Of a DNA stretch of 14,117 bases, positions 1 through 5,311 are shown piece by piece. The notes beneath the pieces were generated by a model. It ran no database searches, was not told the DNA's origin, and saw only the letters and a program-made list of their open reading frames with translations. The stretch covers positions 1-14,117 of the forward strand of contig CAMWIB010000013.1 of assembly GCA_947174215.1 (NCBI GenBank). The letters are read 5' to 3'. The stretch is from an uncultured Clostridia bacterium (GTDB lineage: Bacteria; Bacillota; Clostridia; Christensenellales; CAG-917). The position numbers and the translations under genes are program-made. Every line of letters starts with the position of its first letter. The first letter of the stretch is position 1.

Positions 1-61
1 CTTCGTACATGACTTGACAAACAAACGGCACTGACAATGTTATGCGCTCAATAGCGCGATT
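1..61 (-). other. Region downstream of rplQ with a small hairpin
   Basis: Sixty-one bases after the rplQ stop before the window ends. A hairpin pairs 53-57 with 44-48 (GCGCT/AGCGC) around a four-base loop. The transcript after the stem is AUAACAUUGUC, with no run of U, so it is not a convincing intrinsic terminator and transcription may continue. A minus-strand ATG at 8-10 has no ribosome binding site and cannot be judged at the edge. Confidence 0.35.
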
Positions 62-580
62 TTAGATGAGTTTAAGAATGCAGGTTTCCGCCGCATCACC
101 ACGACGAGTACCCGTCTTCAAAATCTTCGTGTATCCGCCACCCTGACCGAGTTGCTCCTTACGAGCGTCGTACTTGGGTGCGTACTCCTTGAACATCTTC
201 TCGATGAGGGGGTGCTTGGTGTCCTTAATGCGCGCTCTGAATGCTGCTTTGGACTCCTTCTCATCCTTCACCTCTTGAAGGTCTACAAGCTCTGCCATGA
301 GTCTACGACGAGCGGCAAGCTTCTTCGGTCCGTCGTTGGTGAACTCGACTTCGGACTGGGACTTGACGCCCTTTGCGTTCGTGGTGGTGACGGTCTTTGT
401 AACCTTAACGTCATCCTTGTACGCTCTCATAGCGATAGTGATATATTTCTCTGCAAGACTTCTGACTGCCTTAGCGCGGTCAACGGTGGTCTTAATCTCA
501 CCGTACCACAGCAATTCAGAAACCTGATTTTTGAGCAAAGCCAATCTTTGGTCAGTGCGTTTTCCTAATTTTTTCGGCAT
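62..580 (-). CDS. rplQ: 50S ribosomal protein L17, long form
   Basis: L17 is at the peptide exit of the large subunit. The N-terminus KLGKRTDQRLALLKNQVSEL and the ITIAMRA helix match the family. The C-terminus YAPKYDARKEQLGQGGGYTKI then LKTGTRRGDAAETCILKLI is the usual one. The total is 172 residues against about 120-127 in B. subtilis or E. coli. The extra ~50 lie at about residues 58-125, with a beta-like Thr/Lys stretch (VKVTKTVTTT) and a charged helical part (LQEVKDEKESKAAF). From memory, long L17 proteins of this type occur in many Clostridia. It is the last gene seen in the alpha section. GAGGATAAT precedes the ATG. Confidence 0.98.
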   Translation of the reverse strand: MPKKLGKRTDQRLALLKNQVSELLWYGEIKTTVDRAKAVRSLAEKYITIAMRAYKDDVKVTKTVTTTNAKGVKSQSEVEFTNDGPKKLAARRRLMAELVDLQEVKDEKESKAAFRARIKDTKHPLIEKMFKEYAPKYDARKEQLGQGGGYTKILKTGTRRGDAAETCILKLI

Positions 581-590
581 ATTATCCTCC

Positions 591-1547
591 TTAGTCCTCT
601 TGCGTTTTCAAGCCCAAGCCGAGGTCTTCAAGTTTCTTGACGACTTCTTCGAGCGACTTCTTACCGAGGTTTCTGACTTTAAGCATATCGTCCTCGGTGC
701 GTCTTGTGAGGTCATCCACAGTGTGAATGTTCGCGCGCTTCAAGCAGTTGTACGAGCGAACGGACAAATCCAAGTCCTCAACAGACATTTCAAGCACTTT
801 AATCTTGCTATCCGCTTGCGGCTCGACGAGAATTGCCTTTTCAGCCATATTCTCAACGAGGTCAACGAAGAGCTTTGCATGGTCGTTCAAAATCTTTGCG
901 GCAAGCGAGGTGATTTCCTTTGCGGAAGTCGTACCGTCGGTTGTCACTTCAAGCGTGAGCTTGTCAAAGTCGATGCTCTGCTCAACACGGGTGCTTTCAA
1001 CAGCGTAGTTCACTTTCACAACGGGAGTGTAGATTGAGTCAATCGGAATGTAGCCGATTGGTTCAAGCACTTCCTTGTTGCGAGCGGCAGGCACGTAGCC
1101 TCTTCCGCACTTGACGTAAATTGACATATCAATCACTGCGCCCTCGTCAAGAGTGCAGATAACTTGGTCGGGGTTCATAACCTCAATACCGACTGCGCAC
1201 TCGATGTCGCCGGCAGTCACAACGCCAACGCCCTCTGCGTGCAAACGGCATTGTTGCTTGCTTGCCTTCTCCAAGCTGCTTACAGCCTTAAATCTGACAG
1301 TTTTGAGGTTGAGGATGATTTCAGTCACTTCCTCTTTTACGCCCTTGATGGTGGAGAACTCATGTTCTACTCCTGCAATCTTGATGCCGACTGCCGCCGC
1401 ACCCGGAAGTGCAGAGAGAAGAATACGACGCAAGCTGTTTCCAATGGTCGTACCGAAACCGCGTTCAAGCGGCTCTACGACAAATTTGGCATAATTTTTG
1501 CTTTCGTTCTCCTCGAATGTTATCTTCGGACTTTTTATCTCCATCAT
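591..1547 (-). CDS. rpoA: DNA-directed RNA polymerase subunit alpha
   Basis: 318 residues, the family's length. The alpha dimer is the scaffold for beta and beta'. The N-terminal domain has VVEPLERGFGTTIGNSLRRI (23-42), the dimerisation and assembly segment. A linker leads to the C-terminal domain at about 251-314, with SVRSYNCLKRANI (262-274) holding the UP-element and activator contact residues (Arg264, Asn267, Lys270) and NLGKKSLEEV (293-302). Two ATG codons are adjacent; I take the first because GGAGG is 9 bases upstream. It is 20 bases after rpsD and 10 before rplQ. Confidence 0.99.
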   Translation of the reverse strand: MMEIKSPKITFEENESKNYAKFVVEPLERGFGTTIGNSLRRILLSALPGAAAVGIKIAGVEHEFSTIKGVKEEVTEIILNLKTVRFKAVSSLEKASKQQCRLHAEGVGVVTAGDIECAVGIEVMNPDQVICTLDEGAVIDMSIYVKCGRGYVPAARNKEVLEPIGYIPIDSIYTPVVKVNYAVESTRVEQSIDFDKLTLEVTTDGTTSAKEITSLAAKILNDHAKLFVDLVENMAEKAILVEPQADSKIKVLEMSVEDLDLSVRSYNCLKRANIHTVDDLTRRTEDDMLKVRNLGKKSLEEVVKKLEDLGLGLKTQED

Positions 1548-1567
1548 TACCGTAATCCTCCATCAGA

Positions 1568-2194
1568 TTATTTCGAGTACAACTCGATGATGAGATGCTC
1601 TTTGATATCAACGTCGGTGATGTCCGCTCTTTCGGGAAGCGATACGACCGAGCCAGTAAGCGTGGTGTTGTCAAATGACAGCCACTTGACGATGCTGAGG
1701 TTTTTCGTTTCCTTAACAGCAGTCCAAAGCTCGCTATCTCTCTTGCTCTCCTTGACGGAAATCACGTCGCCCGCTTTCACGAGGTAAGAAGGAATGTTTA
1801 CCAACTTGCCGTTGACCGTGATATGACCGTGGTTGACAATCTGGCGAGCCATAGCTCTTGACGTGCCAAGACCAAGACGGTAAACAACGTTGTCAAGACG
1901 TCTTTCGATAAGTACGAGCATATTTTCACCCGTGACGCCGCGCATTTCAGACGCTCTGTCATAGTACATCTTGAATTGCTTTTCCGTCACGCCATAGTAG
2001 CGCTTGGTCTTTTGCTTTTCACGCAACTGAATGGAGTAGCCGCTGTTCTTCTTTCTGCCCTTACCGTGGTCTCCCGGAGCGGCATACTTTCTGTTAAGCG
2101 TGCATTTCTCGCTGTTGCACTTTGCTCCCTTCAAATAAAGTTTGCAACCCTCGCGTCTGCAAAGACGGCAATCGGGTCCTGTATACTTAGCCAT
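1568..2194 (-). CDS. rpsD: 30S ribosomal protein S4 (zinc form)
   Basis: 208 residues. S4 nucleates small-subunit assembly at the 16S rRNA five-way junction and, in many bacteria, represses ribosomal protein mRNAs. The N-terminal zinc knuckle has Cys9, Cys12, Cys26 and Cys31 (C+ form), with an extra Cys17. The S4 RNA-binding domain covers about 97-160, with RRLDNVVYRLGLGTSRAMAR and NHGHITVNGKLVNIPSYLVK. In B. subtilis rpsD is a separate gene, whereas here it is in the alpha section as in E. coli and many Clostridia, which makes feedback on this operon plausible. GAGGAGGA precedes the ATG; gap 18 bases from rpsK. Confidence 0.99.
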   Translation of the reverse strand: MAKYTGPDCRLCRREGCKLYLKGAKCNSEKCTLNRKYAAPGDHGKGRKKNSGYSIQLREKQKTKRYYGVTEKQFKMYYDRASEMRGVTGENMLVLIERRLDNVVYRLGLGTSRAMARQIVNHGHITVNGKLVNIPSYLVKAGDVISVKESKRDSELWTAVKETKNLSIVKWLSFDNTTLTGSVVSLPERADITDVDIKEHLIIELYSK

Positions 2195-2212
2195 AATCTC
2201 TTTCTCCTCCTC

Positions 2213-2608
2213 TTACAGTCTTCTCGCCTTAGGCGGACGGCAGCCGTTGTGAGGAATGGGGGACACGTCCTGAATGAGCGTGACTTCCAAACCGACGTTA
2301 CCGAGTGCGCGGACAGCAGACTCTCTGCCTTGACCGGGACCCTTGACGTAAACTTCAACCGTTCTCATACCCTGCTCGTAAGCAAGCTTTGCTGCGTCCT
2401 CGCTCACCATTTGTGCCGCGAACGGAGTGGACTTACGGCTACCGCGGAGCTTCAACTTACCTGCGGAAGACCAAGACACTGCGTTACCGTTCATATCGGT
2501 GATTGTGACGATAGTGTTGTTGAAAGAAGCGTGAATGTGTACCTGACCTCTCTCAACGCGCTTTATATCCTTTCTTTTCTTTATCGCTTTTCTTGCAATA
2601 CCTGCCAT
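2213..2608 (-). CDS. rpsK: 30S ribosomal protein S11
   Basis: 131 residues, normal length. S11 is on the platform of the small subunit near the Shine-Dalgarno helix and the E-site mRNA. Diagnostic parts are HIHASFNNTIVTITDMNGN (24-42), GSRKSTPFAAQMVSEDAAK (56-74), VKGPGQGRESAVRAL and the C-terminus IPHNGCRPPKARRL. The stretch before GSRKSTPFAA is SWSSAGKLKLRG (45-56); most bacteria have G-x-x-G-F-(K/R)-G there, so the Gly-Phe pair is replaced. The frame is continuous. GGAGGCGC precedes the ATG. Confidence 0.99.
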   Translation of the reverse strand: MAGIARKAIKKRKDIKRVERGQVHIHASFNNTIVTITDMNGNAVSWSSAGKLKLRGSRKSTPFAAQMVSEDAAKLAYEQGMRTVEVYVKGPGQGRESAVRALGNVGLEVTLIQDVSPIPHNGCRPPKARRL

Positions 2609-2620
2609 AATCGCGCCTCC

Positions 2621-2986
2621 TTATTTCTTACGGCTTACAGTACGCTTCGGACCCTTTCTCGTACGAGCGTTCTGTTTTGTGCTTTGACCACGTACGGGAA
2701 GACCCTTTCTGTGGCGCACTCCGCGATAGCAGCCGATTTCCATAAGTCTTTTGATGTTAAGACCGACCTCACGTTTGAGGTCACCTTCGACGTGCAGATT
2801 TTTTTCGATGTAGTCACGAATAAGACTAACCTGTTCCTCCGTCAAATCCTTGACTCTCGTGTCGGGATTGATGCCGGTGGTTTGCAGGATTTTCTGAGAT
2901 GTCGGAAGACCGATACCGTAGATATAGGTCAAACCGTATTCAACTCTCTTGTCGCGTGGAAGGTCCACGCCGGCGATTCTTGCCAT
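2621..2986 (-). CDS. rpsM: 30S ribosomal protein S13
   Basis: 121 residues, the usual length. S13 lies in the head of the small subunit, pairs with S19, and touches the P-site tRNA through its C-terminal tail. It starts MARIAGVDLPRDKRVEYGLTYIYGIG, the helix-two-turns-helix region follows, and the tail is RGVRHRKGLPVRGQSTKQNARTRKGP. Within that tail QSTKQ replaces the more common Q(R/K)TKTN, a minor difference. GGAGG is six bases before the ATG. It is the first gene of the alpha section and follows the 200-base structured spacer; rpsK comes after 12 bases. Confidence 0.99.
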   Translation of the reverse strand: MARIAGVDLPRDKRVEYGLTYIYGIGLPTSQKILQTTGINPDTRVKDLTEEQVSLIRDYIEKNLHVEGDLKREVGLNIKRLMEIGCYRGVRHRKGLPVRGQSTKQNARTRKGPKRTVSRKK

Positions 2987-3186
2987 TTTCTACCTCCGAT
3001 TAAGTATAAAAATATATTTATCTATATGCCACGCATAGGTAGTTGCCGTATGTTTGGAATGTAGCAACCAGCCGCCCTACGCATATTTCCTATTTTACCC
3101 CACAAATTTCTCTACAAACAGGGACGTTTGCGGGGACCCCCATTAGCCTTGAAACGCTAACGCCTCAAAGCGCGAAAAGGCTGTTA
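2987..3186 (-). promoter_or_regulatory. Structured leader between rpmJ and rpsM
   Basis: This 200-base stretch holds no gene I can support. In transcript order it can form three hairpins. H1 pairs 3177-3182 with 3145-3150 and 3169-3172 with 3155-3158, with a 4x4 internal loop. H2 pairs 3127-3135 with 3098-3106 (nine pairs, one G-U) and competes with a smaller stem 3126-3131/3114-3119. H3 pairs 3076-3084 with 3031-3039 (nine pairs, two G-U) and 3064-3069 with 3041-3046. None is followed by a U-run. An AU-rich stretch and GGAGG then lead to the rpsM ATG. In E. coli the leader before rpsM is where S4 represses the alpha operon; an analogous role here is inference. No convincing promoter was seen. 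Confidence 0.5.
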
Positions 3187-3303
3187 TCAGCCTTGACGTT
3201 GTTTGTGATTGGGATACTTTGAGCAGATAACCATAACTCTGCCGTTTCTTTTGATAACCTTGCATTTGTCGCACATAGGCTTTACACTGGGTCTGACTTT
3301 CAT
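3187..3303 (-). CDS. rpmJ: 50S ribosomal protein L36 (zinc form)
   Basis: Found by reading the reverse strand between infA and rpsM: 38 codons plus TGA. The protein begins MKVRPSVKPMCDKCKVIKR and ends with NHKQRQG. The zinc ligands Cys11, Cys14, Cys27 and His33 are all present (C+ form). L36 is the smallest large-subunit protein and binds 23S rRNA near helix 89-97. GGAGG lies 6 bases before the ATG. The order infA-rpmJ-rpsM is standard. The 200-base gap after it is unusually long for this cluster. Confidence 0.99.
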   Translation of the reverse strand: MKVRPSVKPMCDKCKVIKRNGRVMVICSKYPNHKQRQG

Positions 3304-3339
3304 AGTGAACCTCCAATAAGTCCTTATTTTTTGTTGACC

Positions 3340-3558
3340 TTATTTATTGCGGTAGATAATTCTGCCCTTTGTCAGGTCGTATGGCGACATTTCAATCTTG
3401 ACCTTGTCGCCCTCTAAGATTCTGATGTTGTTTATACGTAGCTTTCCGCCGAGATACGCCAATATCTCATGACCGTTGTTAAGCACAACTCTGAACTGAG
3501 TTTTCGGCAAAACTTCAACCACTTTGCCTTCGGTTTCGATTACGTCTTCCTTTGACAT
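3340..3558 (-). CDS. infA: Translation initiation factor IF-1
   Basis: 72 residues, the exact family length; a single OB-fold that covers the A site of the small subunit during initiation. It begins MSKEDVIETEGKVVEVLP and ends SPYDLTKGRIIYRNK, both diagnostic. I start at the ATG at 3556-3558, preceded by AAGGAAGG; a longer frame to 3663 would overlap the KOW gene without a binding site. The middle reads AYLGGKLRINNIRILEGDKV (34-53), where most bacteria have A-H-(I/V)-S-G-K and a Pro or Thr before GD, so a few usually constant positions differ. It lies 36 bases before rpmJ. Confidence 0.98.
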   Translation of the reverse strand: MSKEDVIETEGKVVEVLPKTQFRVVLNNGHEILAYLGGKLRINNIRILEGDKVKIEMSPYDLTKGRIIYRNK

Positions 3559-3568
3559 AGAACCTTCC

Positions 3569-3835
3569 TTATTCTTTATTGTCGTTGTAAAAACGGAGTG
3601 CGCTGAATAGCTCTGCGTCGAACACCTGCGTTCCGTTTTTGAGTTTTTCCGCAATCTTGGCAAGCACGTCGCCGTTTGATTGCAGATGCTTTATATTTTT
3701 CAACTTTGCTTTCTTTATGCGCCTTGTACTGCCGTCCGCTATCTTTACTCTATCCTCTCCGACAAGCTCGACTACGGCGTAATACTTACCGCTGTCACGT
3801 CCTGCCTTTGAGAATACTATCTGACCAAGCTCCAT
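3569..3835 (-). CDS. KOW-domain RNA-binding protein, L14e/L27e-like
   Basis: An 88-residue protein. Residues 1-30 (MELGQIVFSKAGRDSGKYYAVVE...) form a KOW motif resembling archaeal and eukaryotic L14e/L6e/L27e. Next comes a basic patch, RRIKKAKLKNIKHL (38-51), then a less conserved C-terminal part. Proteins of this type sit between map and infA in many Firmicutes (ybzG in B. subtilis) and are predicted to bind RNA, but their role is not established. A GAGGA site is 5 bases before the ATG; the gene is 10 bases from infA. Position among translation genes suggests a ribosome-linked job, which is inference. A paralogous KOW domain is present in L24 of the same cluster. Confidence 0.88.
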   Translation of the reverse strand: MELGQIVFSKAGRDSGKYYAVVELVGEDRVKIADGSTRRIKKAKLKNIKHLQSNGDVLAKIAEKLKNGTQVFDAELFSALRFYNDNKE

Positions 3836-3868
3836 ACAAGTCCTCGCACACTCCGCAATATCGCGCGG

Positions 3869-4606
3869 TTATAAAGTCAATATTTCCGCGCCGTGTTCGG
3901 TGAGCGCAACCGTGTTTTCATAGTGAGCGGATGGCTTTCCGTCCTTCGTCTTACAGCTCCAACCCTGCTCTACCGTCTGCCACGTGCCTAAGTTCACCAT
4001 AGGCTCTATCGCAAGCACGAGTCCGACTTCAAGCTTTACGCCGTGTCCCGCTTTGCCGTAGTTTGGTACGGGCGGGTCCTCGTGCATCTCTCTGCCGATA
4101 CCGTGTCCGACCATACTTCTCACGATTCCGTAGCCGCGAGCTTCACAATGCTCCTGTACGGCGTGGGATATATCGCCTAATCTGTTACCGACCTTAAATT
4201 GCTCAACGCCCTTGAAAAAGCTTTCTCTCGTAGTTTCTACGAGCAGCTTCTTCTCCTCGCTGACCTCGCCTACGAGTACCGTCCTCGCCGCGTCCGCTTG
4301 CCAACCCTTATAAATGAGTCCGCAATCGATGCTGAGTATCTGTCCTTCTTGAAGTCGTTTATCTGATGGGAAGCCGTGTACTACCACGTCGTCAACAGAT
4401 GCACATATCGTGCCGGGGAAACCGCCATATCCGAGGAATGACGGCTTACAGTCGTGCCTTATTATATAGTCGTGAGCAAACTCGTCAAGCCTTTTTGTGG
4501 ATACACCGGGCTTTACTCTCTCTTCGAGGAAGAGAAGGCAATCTCTGAGGATTGCACCCGATTTACGCATACACTCAATCTCGGCAGGGCTTTTGAGAGT
4601 TATCAT
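3869..4606 (-). CDS. map: Methionine aminopeptidase, type I
   Basis: Removes the initiator methionine from new proteins at the ribosome. The 245-residue product is the simple type Ia form, with no zinc-finger N-terminus. The five dinuclear-metal ligands are present: Asp94 (SIDCG), Asp105 (QADAA), His168 (VGHGI), Glu201 (AIEPM) and Glu230 (HYENTV). His77 (VVVHGFP) and His175 (EMHEDP) also match the active site. It starts inside the adk stop (ATGA) with a weak AAAGG seven bases upstream, so it probably depends on adk translation. The pairing adk-map between secY and infA is a Firmicutes arrangement. A 33-base gap precedes the next gene. Confidence 0.99.
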   Translation of the reverse strand: MITLKSPAEIECMRKSGAILRDCLLFLEERVKPGVSTKRLDEFAHDYIIRHDCKPSFLGYGGFPGTICASVDDVVVHGFPSDKRLQEGQILSIDCGLIYKGWQADAARTVLVGEVSEEKKLLVETTRESFFKGVEQFKVGNRLGDISHAVQEHCEARGYGIVRSMVGHGIGREMHEDPPVPNYGKAGHGVKLEVGLVLAIEPMVNLGTWQTVEQGWSCKTKDGKPSAHYENTVALTEHGAEILTL

Positions 4607-5223
4607 TGAAGTACCTTTTTGACGTCTGCAAATATCTCTTCAATCGTTCCGGTTGCAGGCACGTCAACGAGCTTACCCTGATTGCGATAATAGCTGATGA
4701 GCGGTTCTGTCTGCTCCTGATAAACCCTGAGTCTGTTCTGAACGGTTTCGGGCTTATCGTCGTCACGAATGAAAAGCTCGTCGCCGCACGCCTTACACTT
4801 CGTTTCATCGTTCAACGTCGAAACGTGATAAGTTGCGCCGCACTTGCAAACTCTTCTTCCGCCAAGTCTTGAAACAATCATCTCAAACGGCACGTCGATG
4901 TTGATTGCCATATCTATGCTTGCGACTCTGTCAAGTGCCTCCGCCTGTGCAATCGTACGGGGGAAACCGTCAAGCACGTAGCCGTTCTTGCAGTCCGCCT
5001 TAGCGAGTCTGTCCTCAACCAAGCCGATAACGACTTCGTCGGGAACGAGCGCGCCTGCGTCGATATACTCCTTTGCCTTCACACCAAGTGGAGTTCCCTC
5101 TTTGATGTTGCGTCTGAGAATATCACCAGTGGAAATGTGGGGAACGTTATATTCCTCACATATCAATGCCGCTTGCGTGCCTTTTCCTGCGCCGGGAGCG
5201 CCCAAAAGAATTACGTTTTTCAT
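4603..5223 (-). CDS. adk: Adenylate kinase with short zinc lid
   Basis: Catalyses ATP + AMP = 2 ADP in the cytoplasm. The P-loop GAPGAGKGT spans 8-16. The AMP-binding signature VLDGFPRT spans 83-90. The lid carries two cysteine pairs, 126/128 (CKC) and 143/146 (CKAC), so it is a zinc-type kinase. After the lid come RDDDKPETVQNRLRVY and TEPLISYY, the usual arginine-containing motifs. At 206 residues it is shorter than the usual 212-217: the first pair is CxC rather than CxxC, and the lid loop between the pairs lacks the usual FNPPK segment. No ribosome binding site precedes the ATG, only AAAATTAAAAAAT. It overlaps map by four bases (ATGA). Confidence 0.97.
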   Translation of the reverse strand: MKNVILLGAPGAGKGTQAALICEEYNVPHISTGDILRRNIKEGTPLGVKAKEYIDAGALVPDEVVIGLVEDRLAKADCKNGYVLDGFPRTIAQAEALDRVASIDMAINIDVPFEMIVSRLGGRRVCKCGATYHVSTLNDETKCKACGDELFIRDDDKPETVQNRLRVYQEQTEPLISYYRNQGKLVDVPATGTIEEIFADVKKVLQ

Positions 5224-5231
5224 ATTTTTTA

Positions 5232-5260
5232 ATTTTAGCAGATATTTGCCCGAAAGGCAA
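5232..5260 (-). promoter_or_regulatory. Candidate extended -10 promoter for adk
   Basis: On the minus strand TTGCCT (5260-5255, 4 of 6 to the -35 consensus) is followed after exactly 17 bases by TAAAAT (5237-5232, 5 of 6 to the -10 consensus), preceded by TG one base away (extended -10). A start of transcription 7-9 bases downstream would fall at 5225-5223, on or just before the adk ATG, so the transcript would be nearly leaderless. This fits the absence of a ribosome binding site before adk. It is a sequence match only. The -35 also lies in a small hairpin (5246-5260). Confidence 0.4.
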
Positions 5261-5299
5261 CCGATTGAAAGACCGATTTGAGCCTTAGGGGCAAAATAT
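5242..5299 (-). other. Two competing hairpins in the secY-adk gap
   Basis: The 88-base spacer can form either of two mutually exclusive stems. A local one pairs 5246-5250 with 5256-5260 (TTGCC/GGCAA, five-base loop). A longer one pairs 5242-5251 with 5289-5299 (ten pairs with one bulged base at 5296). Both use the same strand, 5246-5250. No U-run follows either stem in the transcript, so neither looks like a standard terminator. The spacer also has a short direct repeat (CCGATT, twice). Function is unknown; a structured leader or mRNA-processing site are possibilities. Confidence 0.4.
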
Positions 5300-5311
5300 G
5301 TCGCTTTTTGC

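Noticed and set aside
3001..3020. TATACT as a -10 box just before rpsM.
   Set aside because: No acceptable -35 hexamer lies 16-18 bases upstream, and AT-rich runs give such matches easily.
3022..3084. A 20-codon minus-strand frame beginning at the first arm of hairpin H3.
   Set aside because: AGGA is only three bases from the ATG, the product resembles nothing known, and the start lies inside the proposed stem. It could be revisited if relatives keep the frame.
3090..3143. A 17-codon minus-strand reading frame in the rpmJ-rpsM spacer, as a leader peptide.
   Set aside because: The ATG has only AAGG three bases away, too close for a ribosome binding site, and such short frames are expected by chance in 200 bases.
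3145..3182. Hairpin after rpmJ as an intrinsic terminator ending the spc section.
   Set aside because: The stem is followed by AAUGGGGGUCC in the transcript, with no U-run, and the genes after it have no clear promoter.
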